Positions 15,846-25,649 of a DNA stretch of 56,634 nt are shown here, piece after piece. Where the stretch lies: assembly GCA_017395105.1 (NCBI GenBank), contig JAFPWD010000039.1:1-56634 (forward strand), read 5' to 3'. Position numbers and translations under genes: made by a program. The number at the start of each line of letters is the position of its first letter. The stretch's first letter is position 1. The stretch is from Clostridia bacterium (GTDB lineage: Bacteria; Bacillota; Clostridia; Christensenellales; CAG-138). The notes under the pieces were generated by a model. That model saw only the letters and a program-made list of their open reading frames with translations, was not told where the DNA came from and made no database searches.

Positions 15846-17921
15846 TTACTTTTCTCCTTTCGTGAATGCTTTTTTAGGCATATCTGGTATCAGCGCGTAT
15901 TCGGACGGCTGTATGCTTGCGGAGCTGCCGTTCTTTATCCATTGAGCATAAAGCGTATGGTTGTTTCCGTTCTGCACAATGGTGTTTGCGGTAATCTTTG
16001 TTCCTCCGCTTGATTCGGTGTACCACCCCTTGAATGTATAGCCGGATCGGGTTGGAGTGGGTAGGGTATTATTGTTAAAATACCCGTATTTCAGGCCGGC
16101 GGCAATATTGATCATGCTCGTGGACACGACTCCGGGCTTCGCGTTAAAGGTGACCCTTCCCGTAGACACGGGAGATGTGTTAACAGCCTTTAGACGATAG
16201 ATATTATATGGACGATAGGGATACACGAGGTCATCATCATTTTCACCTGGCTTAAGCTTGATATTCAGAAGATAGTTGAGAGTATTAGAGTCGTTTCCGC
16301 TGCTATTCCAATACTTCTTTCTAACTGCGCTCGGCGGGGTTTCCTCCATGGTTTGGATGTATCGGATGCTTCCATCCTGTTCCTTGCATATCGCAGTAAC
16401 AAGTATCGCATGATTCTCTGCACTTACAAAAGCATCGCCCGGCAAAAGCCTAGCCAAATTGGACATGGTTAAGTACTTTGGGGATGACGTCTTGCCGCCT
16501 GCCCCAGCTATGTGTTCACACTCAGGATCGCCATGAAATTGACCGCTTGCATGCTTACTGATGCCCCAAGCATAGCTGACAAAGGCGCTGCAATCAAGCC
16601 CGTACAGTGCTCCGTAGCCCTTTCCACGATACCTTGCTGCGGCAAGGTTGAAGGCTGTGCCGGAAGTCTCCATTTCAGCCTTGCAAGCATCGAGTGTTTT
16701 TATGCTGTCATAGAACACATATGAATGCTCATATCTCGGCACTTGTTTTCCGTTAACCCAAATTTTGTCGAGACCAAACTTCCCAGGTCTTGAATACGGA
16801 AGCCCATAGCTGACATTGTCGGCAAAATACGAATTCGATTGGTTTGTAACCGTCTTGCTGGTATATTTGTCAAATGAAACATTAGGAGTCCAAGTGAAGT
16901 TTACAATAGAAGTAGCCTTGTTGATCATCTGCTGCTGGCGTGGATTCGGCTCAATAAACACAGGCTCCCCGCGCGTTTCTTCGCTGCTTGCTACTGCCTC
17001 GCCCGTCTTTGTTGTGCGAAATGCGGGTGCGGTTTTCGCTTCCTCCTCGCAGTGCTCGCAGTCATGCCCGTCAAGACTGAGAATATCGTTAACGGGAAGC
17101 ACGCCGTAAAAATCATACGGAGTCATTATGGAGCAAAGATCACGCGTTGCCTTTGCGCCGCTGCAATAATCGATCAAATCGATCAGGGCAAGCTTATAGC
17201 TCATGCTGTCGGCGGTAACGATAAGGCTGTTTTCCTCAACAGAATAATATGTTACCTTGTCCAAAAGCTCGGTGCTTTCAAAGAAAAGGCTTGCGGAAGC
17301 GGCACTTCCGGCGGCATAGATATTTCCGCCGTATGTGGGAACAAAGCTGAACACGTCAGCCGGAGCAGTCAGCTTTTCAACAGCGCCGGAGCCGATGTCA
17401 TAACGGTAAACGGCATTGTCGGCAAGATAGTCGATATGAGCATCGTTCACAACATACATATGGGTGATCTCGGCGGCTCCGGTTTTGAGCATGGTGCGAA
17501 GCTCACCGCTCTTGGTGTCATACGAGCAAATAGAGGCTTCGTTGCCGTCAAAGCAAGTAAAGACCAGCTTGTTGTTCAGCACGTTCAGATTATTGCTGTC
17601 AAGCTTTGCTGAAACAAGCTTGACATCGTTTTCGCTGGAAACGATGCTTCCATCCTTTATGCGGTAAACGGTATTGCCGATCATGGCTTTACCGTAATCA
17701 TAAAGAATGTTCTCCGGCTCGCTTCCGAGCTTAAAGCCACCGCGAGTGCTCGAGCGTTCGGGTTCAAGCCTGCCGCATTCTGCGGCAGAGGTGCTGACTT
17801 CAGCATCGTCTGCCGAAAAAATCGGTGCGGCTTCAGCCGGCACATAAGCCGACGTTTCAAGGGCGAGCATCATTATCATGACGATGCTCAGGAAAAGAGA
17901 CAATACTCTTTTGTGTTTCAT
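15846..17921 (-). CDS. Secreted NlpC/P60-like cysteine hydrolase with C-terminal InlB-type repeat
   Basis: A 691-residue exported protein, probably a cell-wall peptidoglycan hydrolase or amidase. A signal peptide (about 1-33) is followed by a beta-propeller-like region of YxYD..SG and LYDYG repeats (about 60-300). The cysteine hydrolase domain has YGLDCSAFVSYAWG (Cys444) and ENHAILV (His504), the two catalytic residues in NlpC/P60 order. The C-terminal GYTFKGWYTESSGG...LYAQW is an InlB-type repeat (Flg_new), used for surface display or ligand binding. The ATG at 17921 has GGAGG upstream; a longer frame to 18044 lacks a ribosome binding site. It is cotranscribed with the lipoprotein that follows. 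Confidence 0.85.
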   Translation of the reverse strand: MKHKRVLSLFLSIVMIMMLALETSAYVPAEAAPIFSADDAEVSTSAAECGRLEPERSSTRGGFKLGSEPENILYDYGKAMIGNTVYRIKDGSIVSSENDVKLVSAKLDSNNLNVLNNKLVFTCFDGNEASICSYDTKSGELRTMLKTGAAEITHMYVVNDAHIDYLADNAVYRYDIGSGAVEKLTAPADVFSFVPTYGGNIYAAGSAASASLFFESTELLDKVTYYSVEENSLIVTADSMSYKLALIDLIDYCSGAKATRDLCSIMTPYDFYGVLPVNDILSLDGHDCEHCEEEAKTAPAFRTTKTGEAVASSEETRGEPVFIEPNPRQQQMINKATSIVNFTWTPNVSFDKYTSKTVTNQSNSYFADNVSYGLPYSRPGKFGLDKIWVNGKQVPRYEHSYVFYDSIKTLDACKAEMETSGTAFNLAAARYRGKGYGALYGLDCSAFVSYAWGISKHASGQFHGDPECEHIAGAGGKTSSPKYLTMSNLARLLPGDAFVSAENHAILVTAICKEQDGSIRYIQTMEETPPSAVRKKYWNSSGNDSNTLNYLLNIKLKPGENDDDLVYPYRPYNIYRLKAVNTSPVSTGRVTFNAKPGVVSTSMINIAAGLKYGYFNNNTLPTPTRSGYTFKGWYTESSGGTKITANTIVQNGNNHTLYAQWIKNGSSASIQPSEYALIPDMPKKAFTKGEK

Positions 17922-18566
17922 AAAACACCTCCGTAAACAATTGGTCTGCTGCAAAATAATCAATATAGCGTAAAGCATACCGCATCGCTTGTGGGTTTGG
18001 CTCGTGTAAGCCAAATCAGCTTTTGCACATTGATTGCTGCACATGACGGGCAGAAGGCGAATTACGGCAACCGTGATGAATGATTCTTAACACTCTCCTT
18101 TCTCCGAATTATTCGCATGCGATTCATTCATGCATATAGCCTTCTTTGCGCTTCCATATATACACAACAATTGAGAAGGGCAAACAGGTTACATTTTTTT
18201 GCGATATATTTTTTCAAACCTGTTTTTCGCTCGCGGTCGTGTTCGGTCGCCGACATCATGCTTATCACCGAATCATAATACCATAGGACACGGAGCGGCA
18301 CAAGATATTCAAGCGCGTTTTGAAAAAATTAATAGTTTTGCCATAATTTTGTTATTATATAAAGGAAAATCCGCTTTAAAGAAAGTAGGAATGCAAAAAA
18401 CGCTTTTCACGCCATTTTTTGACTTCCTCTATACAAAATCGAATTTTTGAAGTATAATCTATCGGTACAAGGCGAAAACTGCGGCTTTTTGACCGTTCGG
18501 TGAAAAAGGGTGTGAGAACGCGGTTCTCAAATAATCAAAATCACATACGAACGGAGAAAAAAGAGA
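17922..18566. other. Intergenic region between divergent genes
   Basis: This 645-base AT-rich stretch has no convincing gene. Visible elements are a 7-bp hairpin TTTGGCT/AGCCAAA (17995-18014), a weak plus-strand promoter (TATACA 18430-18435, 17 bases, TATAAT 18453-18458) and, in the resulting leader, a hairpin TGAGAAC-GCG-GTTCTCA (18513-18529) upstream of the tRNA thiolase gene. Confidence 0.5.
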
Positions 18567-19409
18567 ATGAAACAGGTACTCGGATGCATCCGCCGCGCCG
18601 ATGAGCGCTACGGAATGATACAGGACGGCGATAAGATCTGCGTTGGCGTAAGCGGCGGCAAGGATTCGCTCCTTCTTATGTATGGATTAAAGCTGTATCA
18701 GCTGTTTTCCAAGAAGAAATACGACCTTTGCGCGGTCATGCTCGATCTTGGCCTCGTTGAGCAGGACACGAGCGGCATAGAAGCCTTCGCCGAGAAAAAC
18801 GGCATAGATTTCGAGGTGCGCAAGACGGATATAGGCGACGTGGTTTTCAATATCCGCAAGGAAAAGAACCCCTGCGCGATGTGCGCCAAGATGAGAAGGG
18901 GCGCGCTCAATGATATCGCGGTCAGCAAGGGCTGCAACCTCGTTGCGCTCGGGCATAACCGCGAGGACGTGCTCGAAACCTTCCTTTTGAGCCTCTTTTT
19001 CGAGGCAAGGCTCAACACCTTCGCGCCTATAACCTATCTTGGAAGAAGCGGCGTAACGGTGATAAGACCGCTCGTTTTCTTCCCCGAAAGGGATGCGCGA
19101 GCGGCGGCGAAGCGGCTGGAGCTGCCCGTTATCCCCGCAAACTGCCCCGTTGCGGGAAAGACCAAGCGCGAGGATATGCGCCTGCTGCTTCAGGAGTTCC
19201 GCCATATCGTGCCGGATGTGGAGAATAAGCTCATGAAGGCCGTGGTGGATACGCATAAATACGGCATGTGGGATCGCATGAAGCTGCCCCCGCGCATGAC
19301 CGGCGGCGTTTTCACGGGCATCGAGGGCGACCCCGCGAAGATCCTTAAAACCGGCGGCTATGCCGAGGACTGCAAAAGGTGCAGGCATGCGCATACTGAT
19401 GAGGAATAA
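18567..19409 (+). CDS. TtcA-family tRNA thiolation enzyme
   Basis: A 280-residue PP-loop ATP pyrophosphatase of the TtcA/TtuA group, which activates a tRNA base with ATP and replaces oxygen with sulfur (2-thiocytidine at position 32 for TtcA). The PP-loop SGGKDS is at residues 29-34. CAMC (Cys103, Cys106) and Cys193 in PANCPV are the three ligands of the catalytic 4Fe-4S cluster. A cysteine-rich C-terminus (CKRCRH) is an additional metal-binding candidate, unusual in short TtcA proteins. The ribosome binding site is GGAGAAAAAAGAG. It is monocistronic, followed by a dispersed repeat. Confidence 0.88.
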   Translation: MKQVLGCIRRADERYGMIQDGDKICVGVSGGKDSLLLMYGLKLYQLFSKKKYDLCAVMLDLGLVEQDTSGIEAFAEKNGIDFEVRKTDIGDVVFNIRKEKNPCAMCAKMRRGALNDIAVSKGCNLVALGHNREDVLETFLLSLFFEARLNTFAPITYLGRSGVTVIRPLVFFPERDARAAAKRLELPVIPANCPVAGKTKREDMRLLLQEFRHIVPDVENKLMKAVVDTHKYGMWDRMKLPPRMTGGVFTGIEGDPAKILKTGGYAEDCKRCRHAHTDEE

Positions 19410-19420
19410 GCGCGAATCAT

Positions 19421-19487
19421 AGTGAATATTGAATAGTGAATATTGAATAGTGAATAGTTGAGGATGAAATTCCTTGCGGAATTTCTT
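19421..19487 (+). repeat. Dispersed AT-rich repeat with palindrome, copy 1
   Basis: Several GAATAGTGAATATT units are followed by GTTGAGGAT and the palindrome GAAATTCC-TTGC-GGAATTTC (19466-19485). Related copies lie near 20970, 28375 and 54733, always at gene ends. Confidence 0.75.
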
Positions 19488-19523
19488 CGAACATTTTTCG
19501 GGTGTTAAGAAGGGAGAAGAGGT

Positions 19524-20759
19524 ATGGAAAACAACGGAAGAAACGGCATCAAGGCATGGCAGGTGTTCGTGCTGATGCTTTTGAGTGCGCTGCTATCGGC
19601 TGTCGTGGTCGTGGGCGCGCTGATGTCCGGCATGGGCAAATACGGCATAACGGAGCGCGGAGGCGATACCGATGCAACGCTGATCTCGAGGCTTCTTTCC
19701 GATATCAAGGACTACTATTATTTTTCCGACAAGGCGCCCGAATCCAAGGAGCTTCTGCGCTCCGCTGCGCATGAGCTGGTTCGCAAGGTCGGCGACCCGT
19801 ATGCGGAATACTTCACCGTGGACGAATTCGATGATTTCACAAGCTCGATGAACGGCAACTACAAGGGCATCGGAATCCAGGTTTATAAGGAAGAGGGCAA
19901 GGGCATCTTCGTAGAGCGCGTTTACGAGGGCTGCCCCGCCGCGATGGCCGGCGTGCTCGATGGCGACATTATCACCAAGGTGGACGGCGTTTCGGTGCTT
20001 GATATGGAAGCAGAGCCTGCGATCGATCTTATCGCGGGCGAGGGAGGAACCGACGTTACCCTCACGATAATGCGCGGAAACGAGCTTTTGACGCGCCTTG
20101 TGACACGCGGCGACGTGTACGTTAAAAGGGTCTACACCGAGCCCATAGTGGACGGCATCGGCTATATCCGCATCGAATCCTTCACCGGAAAGGCGGCGGA
20201 GGAGTTCGATCAGGCGGTGGACGATATGCTGAGCAAGGGCGCGAAGGCGCTTGTGCTCGATATTCGCGACAACCCCGGCGGCGATCTTAACACCGTGGTG
20301 AGTATCTGCGACCGCATCCTGCCCGAATGCACTATAACCACACTCGAGGGCAAGCTCGTCGATCCCCCGAAGGTGTATAAGTCCACGGCGGAAAAGAGCA
20401 TAGATATTCCTTGCGCGGTGCTTATAAACGGCAACTCCGCTTCGGCAAGCGAGATCTTCGCCTCCGCCGTTCGTGACAACGAGGCGGGTACGCTCATAGG
20501 CAAGAATACCTATGGCAAGGGCATAGTTCAAACCACCTGGGAGGTGCTCGAGGGCGAGGGCTATCTCAAGCTGACGACCGATGTTTATCTGACCCCAAAC
20601 GGCGAGATGATCCACGAAAAGGGCGTTGCGCCCGATATCGAGCTAAAGCAGGATGAGGAGCTTGAGCAGTACGGGATCTATTTCATTCGCCGCGATATGA
20701 AGGATAGGGATATCCAGATGAATAAGGCCGTGGAGCTTTTAAAGCAGCAGATCGGCTGA
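19524..20759 (+). CDS. S41-family C-terminal processing protease (CtpA/CtpB-like)
   Basis: A 411-residue membrane-anchored serine protease. An N-terminal transmembrane helix (about 11-35) precedes an N-terminal helical region, a PDZ domain (about 110-195) with YKGIGIQV and GVLDGDIITKVDG, and the S41 catalytic core. The catalytic Ser305 lies in NSASASE and the general-base Lys332 in YGKGIVQ. The RDNPGGDL motif of the core is intact. In spore formers CtpB signals between compartments during sporulation, but other Ctp proteins trim secreted proteins; which applies here is not decided. The start has AAGGGAGAAGAGG upstream; a strong terminator follows. Confidence 0.95.
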   Translation: MENNGRNGIKAWQVFVLMLLSALLSAVVVVGALMSGMGKYGITERGGDTDATLISRLLSDIKDYYYFSDKAPESKELLRSAAHELVRKVGDPYAEYFTVDEFDDFTSSMNGNYKGIGIQVYKEEGKGIFVERVYEGCPAAMAGVLDGDIITKVDGVSVLDMEAEPAIDLIAGEGGTDVTLTIMRGNELLTRLVTRGDVYVKRVYTEPIVDGIGYIRIESFTGKAAEEFDQAVDDMLSKGAKALVLDIRDNPGGDLNTVVSICDRILPECTITTLEGKLVDPPKVYKSTAEKSIDIPCAVLINGNSASASEIFASAVRDNEAGTLIGKNTYGKGIVQTTWEVLEGEGYLKLTTDVYLTPNGEMIHEKGVAPDIELKQDEELEQYGIYFIRRDMKDRDIQMNKAVELLKQQIG

Positions 20760-20783
20760 GCGAAGACTTAGGTATAAACGGTG

Positions 20784-20814
20784 GCGGGGTTTCTTCGGAA
20801 GCTCCGCTTTTTTT
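20784..20814 (+). terminator. Rho-independent terminator with UUCG tetraloop
   Basis: A 10-bp stem GCGGGGTTTC/GAAGCTCCGC (two G-T pairs) is closed by TTCG and followed by seven T, 24 bases after the protease stop codon. Confidence 0.9.
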
Positions 20815-20864
20815 GTTCAAAGAGTGTTGAAAACCCGAAAATTGCGCAAATTTTGCTGCAGTGC

Positions 20865-20893
20865 TTGAAATTTCGCCCGTTTTAGGGTAGAAT
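20865..20893 (+). promoter_or_regulatory. Promoter of the hutD-mfd operon
   Basis: TTGAAA (20865-20870) and TAGAAT (20888-20893) are spaced by 17 bases. A hairpin-forming stretch (CCCGAA...TTCGGG, about 20917-20956) lies in the resulting leader. Confidence 0.6.
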
Positions 20894-20969
20894 GAGGAAA
20901 ATAATACGGACTTGACCCGAATGCCGCAAGGGGGGCTCCCCCTGCTCCGTTCGGGCTGTTGGCGTAGTA

Positions 20970-21016
20970 AGCGGTAAATAGTGAATAGTTGAGGGTGAAA
21001 TTCCTTTGGAATTTCA
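20970..21016 (+). repeat. Dispersed AT-rich repeat with palindrome, copy 2
   Basis: GTAAATAGTGAATAGTTGAG is followed by the palindrome GAAATTCC-TTT-GGAATTTC, closely matching copy 1 near 19421. It lies in the leader of the HutD gene. Confidence 0.75.
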
Positions 21017-21104
21017 AAAGATAAAAATAATTGTTTAATTTTTTAAACGGGTTTTGGAAGCGAACCGAAGAATAAAATGAAAAAAACGGAAAGGGAGAAA
21101 GGCT

Positions 21105-21650
21105 ATGCTTAAGATCACCGAAATTAAGAAGGAGAATATGCCGACTTCAAGCTGGAGCGGAGGCACGACCACCGAAATAATGATCTATCCCGAGGGCGCG
21201 AGCTATGCTGCGCGGGATTTTCTCTTTAGAATAAGCACGGCGAGCGTGGAGCTTGAAGAATCGGATTTCACAAATCTCGATGGCTTTTTCCGCGCGATAG
21301 CATCGCTTGAGGGCGAGATGCTGCTTTCGCACGAGCTTCATTGCGGCGAGATCAAAAAGCGGATACTGCCGCTGGACACGGTGCATTTCTTCGATGGCGG
21401 CATTCCCACGCATTGCGTTGGAAGAGCGCGCGATCTGAACCTTATGACGAAGCTCGGTAAAGCCGAGGGTGATCTCGTTTTTGCGGAGGACGGCGAAAAG
21501 GTGGTGCTTCCGCTTTCAAAGAACGATTTTGCGCTCGTGTATTTCATCGAGAGCGGCAATGCCCGCTTTGCCGAGGCGGATGAGGACGATTATCTCGTGT
21601 TCACGGCGGAGGGAAGGTGTGCGCTTTTCACCGTTAAACTGACGGACTGA
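21105..21650 (+). CDS. HutD/Ves-family protein
   Basis: A 181-residue cupin-like protein of the HutD family (PF05962). The conserved N-terminal WSGGTTTEIMIYPEG and FLFRISTASVE segments identify it. In Pseudomonas HutD is linked to histidine utilisation, but its biochemical activity is unproven, and Ves of E. coli is cold and stress responsive. No hut genes are present here; instead it ends four bases before mfd and probably shares its transcript. The ribosome binding site is AAAGGGAGAAAGG. A metabolic governor or metabolite-binding role is family-based inference. Confidence 0.85.
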   Translation: MLKITEIKKENMPTSSWSGGTTTEIMIYPEGASYAARDFLFRISTASVELEESDFTNLDGFFRAIASLEGEMLLSHELHCGEIKKRILPLDTVHFFDGGIPTHCVGRARDLNLMTKLGKAEGDLVFAEDGEKVVLPLSKNDFALVYFIESGNARFAEADEDDYLVFTAEGRCALFTVKLTD

Positions 21651-21654
21651 TAGT

Positions 21655-24600
21655 ATGGCAGATGATAAACGAATAATAAACGCCGAGAGAAGCGCGGTTC
21701 AAACGGGCTTTGAACCGCTTTTTCGTGCGCTTGAAGGCGCGGAGGAATACCAAAAGCTTGTTGAGGCGCTTGAAAAGGGCAGGGGTCCGGTAAGCGTTTT
21801 CGGCCTTGGCGAGGCGCATAGACCCAATATGGCCGCGGCGCTGTATGCGCGCTTCGGCGCACAAACGCTCGTTATCGCCCCTTCCGCGCAGGCGGCGGGC
21901 AGGCTTTTTGAGGAGATAAGCGCCTACCATAAAAACGCGCTTCTGTTTCCGATACGCGAAATGCCGCTGAATGCGCGAAGCTACGTGCAGTCGCAGGAGC
22001 TGGAGTTTCGGCGGCTGAACGTTTTAACGCGCCTTGCTTCGGGAGAAAACCTGCTCGTTGTGGCGCCGATAGAGGCGCTGATGCAGAGGCTCGCAGAGAA
22101 GGAGCGTATAGCTTCCTGCACCCACACGCTGAGCATCGGAATGGAGGTTTCGCCCGATGCGCTCATTCAAAAATTCCTCGATGCGGGCTATATCCGCGAG
22201 GAGGTTTGCGAGGGGCGCGGGCAGATCGCGCGGCGCGGCGGCTATATCGATATCTTCCCCGTGACTGCGGAAAATCCGGTTCGCGTTGAGTTTTTCGGGG
22301 ACGAGATAGACACCATGCGCTTCTTCGACCCCATCACCCAGCGATCCATAGAGAATGCGGATAAGATTTCCGTGCCGAGCGCAACGGAGCTGCCGCTCGA
22401 TAATAAGATGCGGCAAAAGGGTATAGCGGCGCTTCGGAATAAACCGCATTACGCCGAGGAGACCGAGATACTGCGCGCGGGGGGCACTCCGAAGAACGCG
22501 CTGACGCTTCTGCCCGTTTTCGGCGGCGCGGAGGTGACGCTTCTCGACTATTTCAAGGAGGATGCGCTGATTCTGATGGATGAGCCCGCGAGGGTGGAGG
22601 AGAGCGCAAGGTTTGCCTTCACGCAGTTCATGGACGGGCTTGGAAGCATCCTCAAAAACGGCGAAGGCCACGAAAAGCAGGCCGAGCTGATCTTCACGCC
22701 CACGAGCGTGTTTTCCAGGCTCGATCGCGGGCGCACGGCGATGCTCTTTGCGCTCACAAGGAGCTTTCCGCATATCAGAAGCAAGGCGCTCGTTAAGTTC
22801 GACACGCGCCCCGTGCCGCGCTATATCCCGGGTGACAACGCGCTTGCGGACGATATAAACATCTGGAAAAACAAGGGCTTTTCGGTGCTTGTCTACGCGG
22901 GCGAGCATGCAAAGCGCACTCAGGATATGCTCCTTGATATGGGAGTTGAGGCGGCTGTGGTTGAAAACCTTTCCCGCGATGCCAAGCCGCGCGAGGTGCT
23001 GATAATCGAAAAGAGCCTGCCGAGGGGCTTTGAGTATACTGCGCTCGGCCTTGCCGCAATATCCGAATACGAGCTTTTCGGCGCGGGAGTGCGCCGCGAG
23101 AGTCCGAAGGCAAAGAAAAAGCATGCGCTGGATATGGGCGAGCTTGAGGTGGGCGATCTGATCGTTCACGAGGCGCACGGCATAGGCCGCTTCACGGGCG
23201 TTAATACGCTGGTTGTGGACGGCAAGACCCGCGATTATATCGAGCTTGCCTACCAGGGCGGCGACAAGCTCTTCATACCCACCGATCAGCTCGACCGCGT
23301 TGCAAAATACGTCGGCGGCGAGGTGGAAAAGCAGAAGCTTTCGCGCCTTGGGTCGGGCGAATGGCAAAAGACCGTGGCAAGAACCAGCGCGAGCGTTAAA
23401 AAGCTTGCCTTCGACCTTGTGAAGCTCTACGGCGAGAGAGCGCGCAAAAAGGGCTTTCGTTTCTCGCCGGATACGGATTGGCAGCAGAGACTCGAATTGA
23501 GCTTCCCGTACCGTGAAACGCCCGATCAGCTCCGCTCGATCGAGGAGATAAAGAAGGACATGGAGTCCGAGCGAATAATGGATCGCCTGCTCTGCGGCGA
23601 CGTTGGCTACGGCAAAACCGAGGTCGCCCTTCGCGCGGCGTTCAAATGCGCGATGGATGGCAAGCAATGCGCCGTGCTCGTGCCGACCACGATACTTGCG
23701 CAGCAGCATTATAACACGCTTTCTTCGCGCTACGAGGGCTTCCCGATAAGGGTGGAGCTGCTGTCGCGCTTCCGCACCGCCAAGGAGGTGCGCGATGTGA
23801 AAGCCCAGCTCAAGGCGGGCAATGTGGACGTGCTCGTGGGAACCCATGCGCTGCTTGCAAAGGACGTTGTTTTCAAGGATCTCGGGCTTCTTATAATCGA
23901 CGAGGAGCAGCGCTTCGGCGTGAATCATAAGGAGCAGATCAAGGAGATCAAGCGAAACGTGGACGTATTAACGCTCTCGGCAACGCCGATACCAAGAACG
24001 CTGCACATGAGCATGAGCGGCATACGCGATATGAGCGTTATAGAAACGCCGCCCGAAGCAAGATATCCCGTTCAGACCTATGTTGTTGAGTACTCAGATG
24101 CGCTCATTCGCGAGGCGATACTCAAGGAGATCGGGCGCGGCGGGCAGGTCTATATTGTTTACAACAATGTGAAGAATATGGAAACCTTCACGGGAAAGCT
24201 TTCCGAGCTCGTGCCCGAAGCGCGGTTCAATTACGCGCACGGTCAGATGAGCGAGAGGCAGCTTGAAAACACGATGCTCGACTTCCTTGAGGGCAAGTTC
24301 GACGTGCTCGTTTGCTCAACGATAATCGAAAGCGGCCTCGATATCTCGAATGTGAACACCATGATAGTTGTTGATGCCGACAGATTCGGGCTCTCTCAGC
24401 TCTATCAGCTCCGAGGCAGGGTAGGGCGCGGCCAGCGCCTCGGGTATGCGTATCTGACGTTCAGACCGAATACGGTTTTAACCGAGATAGCGGATAAAAG
24501 GCTCTCCGCAATACGCGAATTCACGCAGTTCGGCGCGGGCTTCAGAATCGCAATGCGCGATCTTGAGATACGCGGCGCGGGCGACATCCTCGGCGCGGAG

Positions 24601-25164
24601 CAGCACGGACACATGGCGCAGGTCGGCTACGATCTTTACTGCAAGCTGATCGATATCGCGGTGCGCGAAGCGAGGGGCGAGAAGATCAAGCCCACATTCG
24701 ACACCGTTATGGAAGTGCCGATCGATGCGAATATTCCGAAGAAATACATCGCGCGTGAAACGGGCAGGATGGAGATGTATAAGCATATCGCCGCGATAAC
24801 GGATATCGACTCCTTCCGCGATGTGCAGGACGAGCTGATAGACCGCTACGGCGATATTCCGAAATGCGTTCAAAATCTTCTCGACATTGCGCTGTATAAA
24901 GCCCGCGCTTCAAGACTCGGAATTCTTACCTTCACCGTTAAAAAGGGCGAAGCGAAGCTCGTTTTCAGCGAAAAAGCGCCGATCGACGGCGCAAAGCTGT
25001 TTGAAAACATACGCCGCATCGAGGGCGCAAGCATGCTCGGCGGCGCAAGCGTTTCGATGCTCATAACCAAGAAGCACGCCGAGGAGGAGGCGATGTTCAC
25101 TATGGCACAGAACGCGGTGAACGTGCTGCTTTCGTGCGTGGAGGACGACGGAGCGGAGCAGTGA
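21655..25164 (+). CDS. mfd: Transcription-repair coupling factor Mfd
   Basis: A 1169-residue ATP-dependent DNA translocase that removes RNA polymerase stalled at lesions and recruits UvrA. The order is as in the family: a UvrB-like N-terminal region (about 1-350), a CarD-like RNA polymerase interaction domain (about 490-565, EVGDLIVHEAHGIGRF), then the RecG-like translocase with Walker A GDVGYGKTE (about residue 648), Walker B IIDEEQRFG (about 748), TLSATPIPRTL and the QLRGRVGRG motif, and the C-terminal TRCF domain. Length is standard. The start is four bases after hutD without a strong ribosome binding site, suggesting translational coupling. Confidence 0.98.
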   Translation: MADDKRIINAERSAVQTGFEPLFRALEGAEEYQKLVEALEKGRGPVSVFGLGEAHRPNMAAALYARFGAQTLVIAPSAQAAGRLFEEISAYHKNALLFPIREMPLNARSYVQSQELEFRRLNVLTRLASGENLLVVAPIEALMQRLAEKERIASCTHTLSIGMEVSPDALIQKFLDAGYIREEVCEGRGQIARRGGYIDIFPVTAENPVRVEFFGDEIDTMRFFDPITQRSIENADKISVPSATELPLDNKMRQKGIAALRNKPHYAEETEILRAGGTPKNALTLLPVFGGAEVTLLDYFKEDALILMDEPARVEESARFAFTQFMDGLGSILKNGEGHEKQAELIFTPTSVFSRLDRGRTAMLFALTRSFPHIRSKALVKFDTRPVPRYIPGDNALADDINIWKNKGFSVLVYAGEHAKRTQDMLLDMGVEAAVVENLSRDAKPREVLIIEKSLPRGFEYTALGLAAISEYELFGAGVRRESPKAKKKHALDMGELEVGDLIVHEAHGIGRFTGVNTLVVDGKTRDYIELAYQGGDKLFIPTDQLDRVAKYVGGEVEKQKLSRLGSGEWQKTVARTSASVKKLAFDLVKLYGERARKKGFRFSPDTDWQQRLELSFPYRETPDQLRSIEEIKKDMESERIMDRLLCGDVGYGKTEVALRAAFKCAMDGKQCAVLVPTTILAQQHYNTLSSRYEGFPIRVELLSRFRTAKEVRDVKAQLKAGNVDVLVGTHALLAKDVVFKDLGLLIIDEEQRFGVNHKEQIKEIKRNVDVLTLSATPIPRTLHMSMSGIRDMSVIETPPEARYPVQTYVVEYSDALIREAILKEIGRGGQVYIVYNNVKNMETFTGKLSELVPEARFNYAHGQMSERQLENTMLDFLEGKFDVLVCSTIIESGLDISNVNTMIVVDADRFGLSQLYQLRGRVGRGQRLGYAYLTFRPNTVLTEIADKRLSAIREFTQFGAGFRIAMRDLEIRGAGDILGAEQHGHMAQVGYDLYCKLIDIAVREARGEKIKPTFDTVMEVPIDANIPKKYIARETGRMEMYKHIAAITDIDSFRDVQDELIDRYGDIPKCVQNLLDIALYKARASRLGILTFTVKKGEAKLVFSEKAPIDGAKLFENIRRIEGASMLGGASVSMLITKKHAEEEAMFTMAQNAVNVLLSCVEDDGAEQ

Positions 25165-25187
25165 ATAATAAATGGTGAAGAGTTGAT

Positions 25188-25649
25188 ATGGAATATAAAA
25201 ACATAAGAAAAGCGGAGCAACGCGATGCATTTCGCCTTGCGGAGATAGAGGTTTTCAACTACCGCTTGAACTTTTACCCTATCTTCAAAAGTGACGAATA
25301 CTATTTTAAAGAGCTTTCGACTCCCGCGCTGACGGGCGAGTATGAAAAAGACGGAGCGCTGATCGAACGCTCATTCGTTTACGATGACGGCGTTGTGAAG
25401 GGCTTTATCCGTGTGAAGGGAAGGCATATTGAAAAGCTTTTCGTTGAGCCGGTTTTTCAGCGCTGCGGGATAGGCGAAGCCTTGCTTTCCTTCGCGGTGA
25501 ACGAGCTCGGTGCAAACGAGCTCTTGGTGCTTGAGAAAAACGAAAAAGCCATTCGCTTCTACGAGCGGCACGGCTTTTATTTGACGGATGAAAAACAGCG
25601 TGTGGACGACACGGCGGAATTCCTTATAATGATGAGGCGGCGGAGCTGA
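25188..25649 (+). CDS. GNAT-family N-acetyltransferase
   Basis: A 153-residue acetyltransferase with the acetyl-CoA-binding motif VEPVFQRCGIGEALL and the C-terminal RFYERHGFYLTDE that is common in GNAT enzymes. The acceptor substrate is unknown. A degenerate copy of the dispersed repeat (GTGAATAATAAATGGTGAAGAGTTGA) occupies the gap after mfd and provides the purine-rich bases upstream of the ATG. It is directly adjacent to the next gene with no gap. Confidence 0.88.
   Translation: MEYKNIRKAEQRDAFRLAEIEVFNYRLNFYPIFKSDEYYFKELSTPALTGEYEKDGALIERSFVYDDGVVKGFIRVKGRHIEKLFVEPVFQRCGIGEALLSFAVNELGANELLVLEKNEKAIRFYERHGFYLTDEKQRVDDTAEFLIMMRRRS

Noticed and set aside
22024-23928. A 634-codon minus-strand frame opposite mfd
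   Set aside because: Mfd is complete and certain on the plus strand; the antisense frame has no start signal and its composition (Arg/Ala/Leu/His) is typical of shadow frames in GC-rich genes.
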